From assembly GCA_016169945.1 (NCBI GenBank), contig JADLSH010000363.1, positions 3,362,501-3,426,500 of the forward strand: a DNA stretch of 64,000 bases, read 5' to 3'. Shown one piece after another: positions 9,961 through 21,600 of this stretch. The notes beneath the pieces were generated by a model. The model searched no databases. It was given only the letters and a program-made list of their open reading frames with translations, and was not told the origin of the DNA. Made by a program: the position numbers and the translations under genes. The DNA is from Trachythela sp. YZ-2020. Taxonomy: Eukaryota; Cnidaria; Anthozoa; Malacalcyonacea; Clavulariidae. Position 1 is the stretch's first letter; each line of letters starts with the position of its first letter.

Positions 9961-11085
9961 ATGTGGCTATGCAGGGGAATGAAATCACTTCAACGAAAGT
10001 TTATACTCATTTTGATATCTCGCAAAATTTAAAGGCTAGAATGTGTTCTACCATTACTGCAAAAGAACTAGTTGGAGTATTCAAGCAGGCATAAAAATAT
10101 CTTGTCCAGTAATATATGCCTCTGCCACTTGCCTTTGCTGGTCTATTGTACAGTAGTTTCGTTGCCACATTTTGTTGCTCCATATACACACATAGTTAAG
10201 AGATGAAATGCTTTGTTCTATATTTTTGTTTGCATTTGTGCACGATCACGGTTAGTGAATATATTGTATTTTTATGAATCAACCAATAGAAATGTTTCTG
10301 AAATATTAATGAATGTAAGACAAAAGACTTGTGTACGGTCAGGTACCGTTCAACATAAATTAATGGTAATTATTAGCTGCTTTCTTATTTGACGAGTTTC
10401 CTAACCATGTTATCTTTATTAACTATGATACACAATAGCATTCTGTATAGATCTCATTATTGATTCTATTCATATATTTTATATGCCCAGAGCACAGCCT
10501 CAGACAAAAACAAACTTTCAGTTCGCCACAAGCTGTACTCACAACCAAGTTTCTTATCTCCCACCCGCCATTAAATTCCCTGGCACCCTTTATAATTCCC
10601 CAACAAACCCCTTTCAGACACAGACTATATATTAATGTTCACTTTCCAAGGCAAATTCATCTGTGCTCATTCCCATTTTAACTCATATCGAGCGCTAAGT
10701 ACTGTACAGTCCAGAATTTGACACAAGCAAGTCAACCATATTCTGCCTGGTTGGGCATTTAGCCATTCTTGTTGAAAAACAGCGGTTTAGTGAGCCAGAG
10801 CCATGATAAATCCGATTTTATGTACGCTGAAGGTGCCTAACTCTAAAGTTATCCTGGGGAATGCTTCCCGTCAAATGTTTGAAAATCTGAGGGTCCTAAA
10901 ATGGTTTTTGTTTCACTGTTTTACTATTTTTACCATTACCTATTGTCCCATAAATGAGATATAAGAACTGTTTTGATTGGTCGACAGACTGCTGGAATGA
11001 ATTGATGCTTACCAGCTAGATTTGATGTTCACCTGCGATAAGCAATTTCATTGGCTAATTACATTACTATTGGCTTTTTTATTAA
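9961..11085. other. Non-coding; right part matches copy B
   Basis: No supported gene. From about 10690 to 11000 the sequence is recognisably the copy A counterpart of 32095-32110 plus 32790-33370 (for example CTGCCTGGTTGGGCATTT and GAAAATCTGAGGGT). The remainder is AT-rich with no feature I recognise. Confidence 0.5.
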
Positions 11086-11087
11086 TG

Positions 11088-11809
11088 TATCAGTCAATTC
11101 CACCTGTGCCCATGGCTCCCCCTGGCCTTTTTTTTAATCTCGGGGGTGGGGATATCGCAAATATTGTACGGCCGGGGGGTGGAGATTTAGCAACTTTGTA
11201 CCCGGGATCTTTTCCCCGGGAATGCAAGCTAAAAATGGCGGACCACATTGCCAACCATGTTTTATCGTTGAGTGATTTTAAGGGAAAGATGTCGATTTTG
11301 TGTGTAAATGGCTGCAAGACAATTTTTTGGCAAAAAAACAAAAAAAGTCACAAAAATAACGTTTAATGTTGTAGTTTTGTCTTCAGGCCCGTTTACACAG
11401 TGATTGTTGCTTTTTCACTTCACTTTAATACATGTTAATAGAAAATGTGTTCATCACTCACTCGATCTGCGATCGTATGCATTTTATAATAATTGCATTT
11501 ATATTAGAAAATTGCAGCAAAAATCACTCATGCGAATGAGCCTATATTATTGAGTTACTGTTATAAAAATATTATATATTAAAATAAAAACTTTCATATT
11601 CTTGTACAACTAGCATTCTCTTCTTAATTTTACTATTATAGCAGGACCTCAAACTACAGCCCTGGGGTGGGGATATAGCCCAACATTTTTTGCCAGGGCG
11701 CAGGGCTTTAGCACACTATGCCTTTCCCTGGGGTGGGAATTTAGCCACTGTCTTTCTAAAAATGGTCAATGCCCGGGGGGGGATGGGCACAGGTGGAATT
11801 GACTGATAC
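11088..11809. mobile_element. TIR element with TCAGTCAATTCCACCTGTG ends, TA site
   Basis: Both ends read TCAGTCAATTCCACCTGTGC followed by CCAT, and are flanked by TA, which fits a Tc1/mariner-like target preference. The interior has repeated GGGGTGGGGATATAGC-like G-rich blocks near both ends and no transposase. The open frames on either strand are G/C-run artefacts. Confidence 0.7.
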
Positions 11810-12314
11810 ATAATTTTCTCTCAAAATATTTGGCAAAATTCACTATTTTCAAAATGGCGTCGAAATTTATAAACAATGCCGAAGTTGAAAGCAGTTTTTA
11901 CGAAGCACAAACACATGGTTATTCTTAATTGTTCGGTAAGTAACAAGACTATAAACAAATATTGGTCTATTTGATTTATGGGACAAAACCGTTGCCATGA
12001 TTTTTTCGGTAAACCGCCATTGATCTCCAATGGAAAATCGATGTCCAATGGGTTTGATGTCTACCTCGCTTCGCTCGAACCTCGAAAAGTCAGGCTGCAC
12101 GCAGGCTACTGATACTGTCGAAGTTAGATGAATCTTTATGACTATGAGGAGGGGGCATTGGAGGGTGCCACGAACCGCAATACCGCGAAAAATATTGTCA
12201 AAAACCGCGATACCGTGTCGAAATTTGACGGAATGCCGAAGCTGCACTAGAATTAGTGATCCCCCGATACCGCACCGTGAGGGTAAAAATACCGAAATAC
12301 CGCATGAAAATTGC

Positions 12315-13265
12315 CTCAAAAGCGCAATACACCTATCAATGTTAAGCCGGAGGGGGGGGGGAGGGCGGGCATGGGTAGGAGATTTGATAACAGGAGTCCT
12401 ATCAAGAGTGGGGAATTTGCTTACATGAAGTAGACCGACCACGGGGTTATTTGACTATCGCATTCTTGGGATCGGGACACTGGGTCGGGATCAGAGTGTC
12501 GGGATATTTGATCATATATAATTTCCAAATTTCGATGGGTTGTTTTGACCAGAGGCCTGGTACCCACTAGCTTTTCCACGCGGTACAATATATCGGAAAT
12601 GGCAGATAAAACACATAAGTTGGGCGAATTTAGAGCAAATACCAGATACATGGCTTTGTGTTAACTGTAGAGAAATTTGGTGAATATTTAGAACTACTGA
12701 ACTGTCCTGCTAACAGAGATCTCTGCCAGGATCTGAAACCTTTTTGGTCGCGCATGTGCGAAAATTACCATGGCTGTTGATCAAACATCATTTGTGTGCA
12801 TATAAATTGGACATCTTGACCTCAACATCACGTTAAAGTTTGAAAGTTATTTTTACTTAGACGTGAGGTCATGCCGGCAATCTATATGGACATATATAAA
12901 GGTTTGAGTCCAAAATGTTCTATTCTATTGTCAGATCTCGGCACATACAAATGACAAATCGTTTTAATAGACCAAAATCACTTCTGCTAGCATTGAAAAT
13001 GTACATATTGTTTACCATTTTGTTGGTTATTGTTCATATTTTTTATATTAAAGAATATTAAATAAATATCTTTAAACACACAAAATGATTTCACTGAGTC
13101 TTTGAATTAAAAACCGTGCCCGAATAAGGGCAGTTAGATTCAATTTGAAGCAGTACCACTGCTGAAGTACGGGATATTTGACAAAAAATCGTGTCTGAAA
13201 TTCAAATCCCCTACCCATGCCCGCCTCCCCCTCCTCCGGCTTAACATTGATAGGTGCATAATCCC
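12315..13265. mobile_element. Foldback element with CCTATCAATGTTAAGCCGGAG arms
   Basis: The sequence from CACCTATCAATGTTAAGCCG through GGGCGGGCATGGGTAGG at 12330-12385 is found inverted at 13205-13257. The stretch between has no supported gene. The two open frames at 12421-12651 and 13072-13362 (minus) have no recognisable domain. Confidence 0.65.
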
Positions 13266-13493
13266 AATGTCCCCCTCTGTGAGCATGCCACAATTCCATA
13301 CATATTTGATATTTCCCCAACCCGGCCTCAGTACTTACCAATAAATAATTAACTTTTAACAAACCTCATATGAAGGTCGAATTTCAATAATATGAAACAA
13401 TTTTGCGATAAATCAGCCTTTTAGAAAATATATTTGTCGCTTCGAATCTCCCTTGATCACTTCGGCATATGACTTCACTTCTTCTTCGGTTTT

Positions 13494-13707
13494 CACTTGT
13501 TTCCATCTATCAAACTGACGTTACGCAATTTTCCCGATTTTCATATTCGTTTTTCTTCATTGTTCTTCATCAATTTGGTTAGGGTTAGGTTAGGGTTAGG
13601 TTTTGGGTTAGGGTAGGTTTTAGGGTTAGGGTCAGTTACAAAGTTTTTAACTTTACTTCAAAGTTGAAAAAATGACGTAACGTCAGTTTGATAGATGGAA
13701 ACAAGTG
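13494..13707. mobile_element. Foldback element with perfect 32-bp arms and telomere-like core
   Basis: The arms at 13494-13525 and 13676-13707 are perfect inverted copies (starting CACTTGTTTCCATCTATC). Between them lies an irregular run of TTAGGG/TTAGGTT repeats (about 13575-13640). Copy B (about 33625) lacks the insertion. No coding capacity. Confidence 0.85.
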
Positions 13708-14089
13708 GCTACCAATTTCTTCCCGCCAAAATTCCCGCATTGTTGCTTCCACTTGAGAATAGCACAACTTTCATTTCGAAATACTGTCTTACAATAAAAA
13801 ATTTCAAAATTAAATTAATCTATCTGAAAAATATAACAAGAACTTCGACGTTTCGAGGCTTTTCGTCTGGATGATTGATCCAAAAGACCCAAAGTGTGTC
13901 CAAACCCGATCTGGCTGTGCCGTTAAGACAATTTAAGACCCTGAGAACGAGGTGGTTTTTCTCACTCACGAGTAACTATGGCCGGATGGAATTAGTACCC
14001 TCGTCCCGAACTTTAATACGCCTCCCCACTCTTCGCCCACGTACCCAAACGGCGCCATAACGCACGCCGTACGTTTTGCCTACCTACAA

Positions 14090-15261
14090 GGGACCGGTCA
14101 TTATTTATGGCGGGGGGTGGCACCGAAGAGAAAAGGGTTGGGTAAACAAAATTTTTAGCAAGTAAAAGGTTGGGTAAATGAAAAACAGAGCAACTGAAGG
14201 GTTGGGTAAAAAAATTTCAATGTCATTTTCAAATCACAACTATTTCAATTACTAAAGACGATATATAAAAAGCAATGTCAACAGTCAAATTGTCAATACA
14301 GTACATAAAAATCAGTCAGAGTCAGTAGACTCGCTATCATGATAATTGTCCAATTTTTTAGGTACAATTGCTGCCCTCGTCCTTTTTTTCTTTGCAACTT
14401 TGCTACGCTGTTCTTTCTGCCTCCCGGCACTTCTTGTCTTCTCAAATTGTAAAACCGAGGCAGCATCAAATCTTTTTCTCAATTGAGAAAGCAAAAATTG
14501 CAGATTGTTAACAAGGCTCTCAACCTCACTCAAAATGGGTGCCAATTGTTCCACAGAGGTGTCCATGAAACCTAGTTCATCATGCGCCCAAACTTTGGGA
14601 GCCATGTTCACATCCAACAACTCCTTTCTTTGACCCAATAACGTTGATGGGGTAAATGTGGATACTGCAACAGTCGAAGATGACATAAATGGTGATGAAG
14701 ATTCTGGCAATGACAGTGATGATGATATTGTGATCAACGAAATAGGCAGTGGGAGTGAAGAGAGTGATTTATATGAACATGAAATTGATAGAATGGAACA
14801 AGTTGTTGACAGTTCTAACGAGAACGAAGAAACTCTGCCCCTGGTTGTTGATATGGGAGACATGCTGGGTCATGGAATATGTTCCAGCTACAATGAGCTA
14901 TTAAACATTACCCGCCTAAAGAGACAGCCATGTTGCACTGCTGCTACATTTATATTAAAACTATCAATTTGAAAACTATCATGCGTACTGATAACTAATC
15001 AACCCTATCATCAATCTAAACTGTTCAAACAGTGTCTACAAGAATCAAAGTCATGACACAGAAGTTGTAAATAACATGTATGATAACTTACCACTGTCTT
15101 TTTGTACAGTTTTCAGCAAGGGGTAGGTATTTATTTTTTATTGACATTTAAGGTTGGGTAAAGAAAAAATTTGACTTTTTAATGGTTGGGTCAGTAAATT
15201 TTTTACCAAGAAAAACATTTCTCTTCGGTGCCACCCCCCGTCATAAATAATGACCGGTCCC
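14090..15261. mobile_element. 1.17-kb TIR element, PIF/Harbinger-like ends
   Basis: Terminal inverted repeats of about 43 bp with one mismatch begin GGGACCGGTCATTATTTA and run into a GGGGGGTGGCACCGAAGAG block. The flanks are CAA on the left and TAA on the right, consistent with a decayed TWA-type 3-bp duplication. It is inserted in copy A only. It contains the ORF at 14312-14605 but no recognisable transposase or Myb-like partner. The 558-bp element at 44692-45249 has related ends. Confidence 0.8.
14312..14605 (-). CDS. Small unidentified ORF inside the TIR element, 97 aa
   Basis: ATG at 14605 (MAPKVWAHDELGFM). A helical stretch is followed by a strongly basic tract (KVAKKKRTRAAIVPKK, like a nuclear localisation signal) and an acidic Ser/Asp tail. 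The frame extends upstream as far as 14863 in low-complexity serine-rich sequence that is antisense to an equally open acidic frame (14658-14972, plus). I cannot decide which strand is coding there. It might be a remnant of an element-encoded DNA-binding protein. No family recognised. Confidence 0.35.
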   Translation of the reverse strand: MAPKVWAHDELGFMDTSVEQLAPILSEVESLVNNLQFLLSQLRKRFDAASVLQFEKTRSAGRQKEQRSKVAKKKRTRAAIVPKKLDNYHDSESTDSD

Positions 15262-15640
15262 TAAACTGAGATTTGGATTTTCGGGACGAAAATAACGACT
15301 TAAAAGTTATTGGAAGGAACTGATTTGTTTACATGAAATATATAAGAAATCCACATGGTTCAATTCACTTTCAAATGGTTGGCGATTCATACAGATAATA
15401 TAGACAATATATAAATACTTTGAGGTCCGAAAACACTCACTCGTGCATGTTATATCCAAATTACACTCGAAACCATGCTATTACCTATACTAATTAACAT
15501 GTGTTGAAATCAGTTTTTGTCGCAAGTTGCCACGCGATTTGTCGCTCGTATCACTCCAACATAATGATTGTCCGGGATTTTGGATCAAGGTCTTTGCGGC
15601 CAAATAAATAGAAGTTGTGTTTCTACAAACCAAAAATTTG
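15262..15640. other. Non-coding
   Basis: No gene, repeat or structure that I can support. The sequence is AT-rich. Confidence 0.4.
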
Positions 15641-15864
15641 CAAAACAAAACAAATCAAAAGATTTGCAAAATCAATCTGTTGGAACTTTGCAACAGCCAA
15701 TCAAGTGAGTATATGCATGCATTATCCACGAACTCCGTGCGGAAAAGTCGATTGTATTTATCGCCATGCACAACCTACAAAGAACAGTCAGTCAGTGCAA
15801 AATACTGGCAAATGTAGATAGCGAGTTATTTATTTATGTATTATATAATAGTTAATGGACCAAT

Positions 15865-16086
15865 AATACCAGCTATTAAAAAGCAGACAGAGACAATGAC
15901 TTATCACAAACCATTATCACTTTCCACTATTTGAACGTTCTACTTAAATACACACTATTCAGAGTTCAGACACTCATGATACAGTTAATTGCAGGCACAA
16001 TGTGATGCAGGACAGTTCCCGCGGCGCAGTTGGCAGTACACCAAGCATCGGTTGCTGTCGGATTTACAGCATAACACCCTGTGGAT
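15865..16086 (-). pseudogene. C-terminal fragment of AA15 LPMO gene (copy A)
   Basis: On the minus strand 16080-15995 reads GCYAVNPTATDAWCT and, after a 1-base deletion, the CPASHCAC end of the intact gene's cysteine-rich C-terminal domain (40516-40610). The downstream flank is also shared with 40395-40515 (for example CCAGCTATTAAAAAGCAGA). Similarity stops at 16086 inside coding sequence; the catalytic domain is absent. This is the right boundary of copy A and a dead gene fragment. Confidence 0.88.
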
Positions 16087-16690
16087 GGAGATTTTGCCGA
16101 TTTTTTTTGGTGATTTATTTGTGATTTTTCTGAAGGTGTACAAGATTTAAATCAGTGATTTGCCCCTCGGAACATGAAGATGGGCTATAAAACAAGTAAC
16201 AGAATAATACACTGGATCCGGTCCAAAATTTTGACGCAAACAAACTGATGGCGTCCATAAAGGAAAGCGCACTCGTATAAGTGTGCTTTATGAAAAATAG
16301 AACTGTCATTTATTTCCAGCACACAACTCTAGTGAATTTACTGCCAATATCGCACTTGACCTTGACGTGTGTCCTACAATGCCAGTCTAAGCAGTAAAAT
16401 GTAGTTGGGGTGTTTGTATTGGAATTGAAGGCAAATTAGCGAGAATAAAAACAAGACCGAGTGACTGCGCACCTAATTTTCGACAACTAACTGGAAACGC
16501 TACTTCAACCACCCATCCAAGCACTTTTCTACAGTCGGGTACATTAATTTCTGGTGTCCTGCATAGCTAATTTTCCGTTTTCATACCCATCCTTGAATTT
16601 TTAATAACAAGAGGGTGTAAATAAACAATAGATACATATCGTATGGTGTAAGCCATTAATAAAGAAAACTGTCATATATTTCGAATTGGT
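16087..16690. other. Non-coding
   Basis: Begins immediately after the duplication boundary. No gene, TIR or tandem repeat that I can support. Confidence 0.4.
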
Positions 16691-16704
16691 TCAAATGGTT
16701 TATT

Positions 16705-16940
16705 TAACATTTTAACCCAATACCTGGAAGTACCCTACCACTGATGAGTAAAATCGTCTGGCGTTAGACAGAGTACAATACTAAAGTAGGGCGCATTTGG
16801 TCAACAAGAGACACTGATAGTTTTATCAACCCATTAACTGGCAGTACCATAACACTGACGAGTAAAATCGTCTGGTGTTAGAAAGAGTAAAATACCAAAG
16901 TAGGGGACATCTGCGCGCATTGCAAGCTAATGGGGTTAAT
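16705..16940. repeat. Two units of the TTAACCCA/CTGGCGTTAGACAGAGTA dispersed repeat
   Basis: Units carry AACCCATTAACTGGCAGTACC, GAGTAAAATCGTCTGG, TTAGACAGAGTA, AAAGTAGGG and TGCAAGCTAATGGGGTTAA. This is the opposite orientation to the 9110-9300 copy. Confidence 0.75.
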
Positions 16941-17289
16941 ATTGGCTGTAGTAATTATTTATACTAAAAGGTTAAACAAAATCTTACACATAAATTTAAA
17001 ATGTATTCGTTTGAGAATTAAATCTATTTTAATATTATAAAAATAGGAAACGCCAAGTCAAGAGAGAGTGGAGTACAATTAAAGATGCATTCATGCCCTT
17101 TATAAAATCTATATAAGTATTTAGTTCCAAGCCCCTTTGCTATTTTATATACTCGGTCTTAACCCCCTGCCAAGAAGGAAGCATTTGCTTCATGACTCCT
17201 CCAAAAAGCCTCCGGCCTCACATGACTCATACTTAATGACCGCTCCCTTTGTAGATCGAATATTCGAACGAAAATTTATTTTCATTTTT

Positions 17290-17410
17290 AGACCTAGCCA
17301 GGAGCAGTTGCGAAAAATGCAACTTTAGGCCCAATCGAACCAGCTGCGGACTTGCTATTCCGGTGCAGACGTGCAGTACTGTAACCAACTGAGCTACAGA
17401 GTCCAGTTGC
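17290..17410 (-). repeat. tRNA-derived SINE fragment
   Basis: The minus strand begins GGACTCTGTAGCTCAGTTGG (A-box) and, about 45 nt on, GGTTCGATTGGGCC (B-box). This is the split internal Pol III promoter of a tRNA. Its acceptor stem and anticodon arm do not fold as a proper tRNA, so it is a SINE head or tRNA pseudogene. The tail GAGCAGTTGCGAAAAATGCA recurs at 52148-52167 inside ACBD3 intron 5. Confidence 0.6.
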
Positions 17411-17499
17411 AGTTGCGGTTAATGCTGGAATATTCCATCTACAAACACCTACTATTAGCCCAATCGAACGAGATGTCGACAAAAAATCTTGATATTTAC

Positions 17500-17645
17500 G
17501 CGTGGGAATATATCAGTCAACTCTCATGCAACTCTTGTTCTCGTTTGACCGGGTCATGAGAGTTGATGAAACTCTCATGCTAACTTTCGCTTGTTAACTC
17601 TCATTAACCCTCATCCTCGTTTGACCAGGCCTTTATCGTATTTAA
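17500..17645. repeat. Dispersed AACTCTCATGCAACTCTTG repeat, copy 1
   Basis: Contains CAGTCAACTCTCATGCAACT, GTTTGACCGGGTCATGAGAG and TTTGACCAGGCCTTTATCG. Nearly the same sequence is at 21080-21210 (intron 4 of the repeat-protein gene), and a shorter copy is at 47510-47590. Internal inverted symmetry around AACTCTCAT suggests a foldback transposon. Confidence 0.65.
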
Positions 17646-17669
17646 AGCCACTTCGCAGATAAAACATTA

Positions 17670-17908
17670 GGGCCATTTATACGGGAGAAAATAAGTCGCC
17701 ACTTACATCAGACGCATCTTATATAAGCCGCGATGGTCAAATTGGTCAAATTCAAGTAAATCGCGAATTAAATAAGAACAGGGGCTCAGGCTGTTCCACA
17801 ATAAGTCGCGACTTATTAGAATTTGACCATTTATACGAGTATGTTCGCGTCTTATACAAGATGCGTCTTATGTAAGTCGCGACTTATTTCCCCCCGTAGA
17901 AATGGCCC
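17670..17908. mobile_element. Foldback MITE with GGGCCATTTATACGG ends
   Basis: GGGCCATTTATACGGG at the left mirrors CCCCGTAGAAATGGCCC at the right, with further inner pairing of AAGTCGCxACTTA and GATGCGTCTTAT blocks. Flanked by TTA and TAT. No coding capacity. Confidence 0.7.
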
Positions 17909-18139
17909 TATTGTCTATCCTCACAAACATTAACGTTTCTCGTCAAAATAGACACTGTTTTTATCGGCCACTCAGGCGCACCCTTAGCTGAAATCGACAG
18001 TATATTTCAACTGGATACCTTGTGAATAAACACTAAACTGACTAAAAATTGTGTCCTATATATTGCAACTACTATTAATTAAATGAATTGTTACTATCTA
18101 ACAAGGTATTCTAAGTAGTAGTAGTAATCTTTAATTCCT

Positions 18140-18435
18140 GTTTCACTAGCCTGCGTGGCAGGTGTTTGTCGAGGGCTGGCAAGTTCGAGTCCATTTTGCT
18201 CCATACTTGCTCCAAGTTTCTCTTTCATTGTCTTCGTGTATCGATCCACTACAGTGTAAAGTCATATTATATACACTATATATAGTGGATCGATACAGAA
18301 TGACAATGAAAGAGAGACTTGGAGCAAGTCTAATTTTGCTCACGAATGGCTCACGCTCAGCTGGCATCCTACAGCCCAAGACATTGCCAACCCGCATATA
18401 CACTAAACCAACACACGCCTGCCGCGCAGGCTAAT
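18140..18435. mobile_element. Foldback element with CTTGCTCCAAGTxTCTCTTTC arms
   Basis: AGCCTGCGTGGCAGG at the left and CCTGCCGCGCAGGCT at the right form the ends. The inner arms CTTGCTCCAAGTTTCTCTTT and its complement flank a TATACACTATATATAGTG centre with a GGATCGATAC boundary. Related arm sequences lie at 31380-31440 and 32040-32090. Confidence 0.75.
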
Positions 18436-18615
18436 GTTTAATTAAATGATGTCACAAGGGGGCGTACTAATTGCTTACCCACAATTCCTTGTTCGGGCGC
18501 AAGCTATAAAAACGCGTGATGTCATAATGTTGCTTGTCATAATTGATTGACTGAGACTGCGTGCGTTTCGTTACGTCTTTCGAGCAAATAGAAATTTTCC
18601 AAATTAGTTTTTGTG

Positions 18616-21600
18616 ATGGAAAGTGATAAAACAAACATGGCTCAAGCCGAGTATGACGATGCTTTGCTATGTGAAGAGAGTGAAGAACAATTGGTACGAG
18701 AATTAGTAAAATTCAAAATTTATGGCGAGGCCACAACTCTTGATGGTATAATTGAAGCCGCTAAGCGGAATGTAAAGGAAAGTAAAGCCCGATTTGAAGA
18801 ACTGAAAACTTTGTTGGAGGGTGAGCAGAATAGAGGTAAGCATTTTAATATATCTTGAAACTATTTTGTAATAAAGAACCTGTACCTATTTTAATGGTAG
18901 CTTTTTTTGCTAATGCGCAAGATAAGAAGATTTGTTTTTCTGTTGCTATGCAACGAGCTCATTAATTAATTTCGCAGTGATTCAATTCCCGTGCGCGAAC
19001 GTTTTGTTTTCTCTGATGATTTACATTCTCTTTATTGACGTTTAGATCAGCAACATCTTGGTATTGTCCCGGGGTTTTCAACATCAAGTGGAGTACTGGC
19101 TGGCAGTATTGAAGCTAATATGGAAGAAGAAAACTTTCTTCAAAATAGAGATGCATGTATTTCAGTGGAAAAATTCCTAAACGACCTTGCTGACGAAATG
19201 AATGATACTGGATACAAAGCTCTTGACTTTGCAGAAATTGAAGAAAAAAATTCTTATGAAACGGCTGGGAAAATCAAGGAGACTTCAAAAGAAACACCAC
19301 TTGTTGTCTTCGTCACAGAAGATCCTCACAATGACGAAGGGAAGACTGTTCTTGTGTCAGACGGAGGAGAAGAGCCCAAACCAGTTTGTGATCTAAACAC
19401 AGACGAATTTCCTACGCCGTTGGCTAATGGCGATCCAAGGACAACTGTTGGTGATTCTTCCTCAACTTTGAACGAATCTCACAATGATGAAATTCAGACT
19501 GTTCTTGTGTCTGATGTAGAAAGTGAACCCAAACCAATTGTTGGTAATTCAATTCCCGACAGGTTTCCTGCGCCGTTGGTCCATGATGACGCAAAAACAA
19601 CCATTGATGTTCTTCTCCCAGCGTTGAAGAAACTTCACCATCAGACTGTCCTTTTGGCTGACGTTAAAGGTAAGTGTAAACCAACTGTTAGTGATTCAAA
19701 TACAGACAAGTTTCCTTCGACGTTGGTTCATGATGACGCAAATACTTGATGTTCCTCTCTCAACTTCGAATGATTCTCACTATGTCGAAATTCAGATTGT
19801 TCTTGTGTCTTTTGCAGGAGGTCAGCCTAAACCCATTGATGACTTTAACACAAACAAGTTTCCCGCGGCGTTGGTTCATGATGACGCAAGGACAACCATT
19901 GATGATGTCTTTCTTCCAACTTTGAACGAATCTCACCTTGAAGGAACTCAGATTGTCCTTGAGTCAGATGTAGAAGGTGAACCCAACCCAATTGTTTGTA
20001 ATCCAAATTCAGACAAGTTACCTGTGTCGTTGGTTCATGGCGATGCAAGGAAAATCAATGACGGTTCTCTCTCAACTTTGGACGAATCTCACCATGACGA
20101 AATTCAGACTGTCCCTGTGTCTGACGTTGGAGGTAAGTGCAGACAAGTTGTTGACGATTCAAATACAGTCAAGTCCTTCGTAGTGACGCAAGGACAACCC
20201 TTGTTACTTCTCTCTAGTCTCAATATTGAACGAACCTCATCCTGTCTTTAAATTTCTGTCGCTTGTAGGAGATGAGCCACACACACCAGCTAAGACTGGT
20301 GATTCCAATACGGACGCTAAGCTCTCCGAGTCGTTGATGTATAGTGAGGCTAAAACAGTGGACGAAAATGTTGCTAATCAAGTTGAAGGTGAACGACGTA
20401 CGACAGACGTTCTGGATAAAGATGTTGTAAAGAATTGTTCATCTGATGTTGAGGTCTGGAATGATGGCTGTCCATTACCATCAAGTGGACATACTTGTTC
20501 TGAAAGGCAAAGCAACGACGATGTTCACTCACCTGGGGCTGAGGACATTTCCACTCAGGTGTCGAGCGCGACCGGGTCTCCATCTGAGTGTGAAAATCCT
20601 CGTTCTGAATGCGTGACCATCGAAAGTGTGATGTCATCAAAACAAGTCAGCCATCTTCCATCATCGACCTCCATCAAAGAACAAAGTGAAGATTCTCCAG
20701 TGAAAGACACAAGTACTGTTGAAGTTGTTCAAGATGGTGAAAGTATTGCTGACCTGCATTCATTTCCGCAATGTCAAAACAAAGTTGAGGGTAAGTTGAA
20801 TATATTTAAAGGAATGATAGGAGAAAGCAACCTCCGAAAACCGAATATTTTTTCACTGTATTAAAGTCTCGACTTGTCCCAAGATGTTCGGAGTTTGCCT
20901 TTTCTAAAGCCCCGGTGAAACAATGATAAGATATTGGATCAGATTTGTTGAGAGTCAATGAGAATTGCTCACGTTTGATCGCCAACTCTCATCAACTCCG
21001 ATTAACTTTGGGCTGCTTCGAGTTTTGATGAGAGTTGGTGAGAGTTTTTGCTTGTTTGACAGCCACGCGCGGCAATATTCAGTCAACTCTCGTGCAACTC
21101 TTGTTTTCGTTTGACCGGGTCACGAGAGTTGATGAAACTCTCATGCAAACTTTCGCTTGCTATCTCTCATTGACTCTCATCGTCGTTTGACCAGGCCTTT
21201 ATCGTATTTAAAGCTATCTGCAGGCAATGGATTTCTAGAATTATACGAACGACAATTTGATGTTTTGACCTGAAATTAATCACTCATTGACTCATTGATT
21301 TGGTTTATTAGATGATAAAATTCTTGCGACTAGTAACAGCATGTGGTCCAAGATTGAAGATGAGCAAGAAAACGATCAATGTAAACCGAAAAAGGCGAAA
21401 CACAAACAGAAGAAAAAGGCAAAAGGTGACAAGAAAGAGAAACGATTGAAAGATGAGAAAACCAAGAAAAAGAACTCAAAGAAATTTCATCGACGACTTT
21501 TGTCTTTGTTCTGCTTCTGTTTTAAAAGCCAAGAAACGGAGGATGAAAATAATGAAGAAACGAAACAGTCAAAAACTGAGATGGACAGAAGCCATATTGA

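Larger units (their letters stand above)
3945..16086. repeat. Segmental duplication, copy A
   Basis: Blocks along this span match blocks in 23030-40625 in the same order and orientation. The matched pairs are 3945-4080/23030-23175, 4434-4780/23508-23820, 5539-5719/23860-24045, 5976-6330/24528-24830, 6330-8470/28545-30985, 8770-8900/31010-31120, 10690-11000/32790-33370, 13330-13480 and 13708-13790/33480-33700, 13910-14010/34530-34660, 15650-15830/39435-39590 and 15865-16086/40400-40625. Unmatched stretches are mostly recognisable transposon insertions. Edges were judged by eye. Confidence 0.8.

Noticed and set aside
14658..14972. Acidic 104-codon plus-strand frame
   Set aside because: It overlaps an open minus-strand frame of Ser/Asp codons inside a transposon; low-complexity sequence leaves both strands open, so it was not called.
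17318..17405. Functional tRNA on the minus strand
   Set aside because: A- and B-boxes are good, but the stems do not pair; it is treated as a SINE or pseudogene fragment.
19691..20251. A separate 186-codon gene starting at 19691
   Set aside because: Its first part is intron 2 and its tail is intron 3 of the larger spliced gene; the middle is exon 3.
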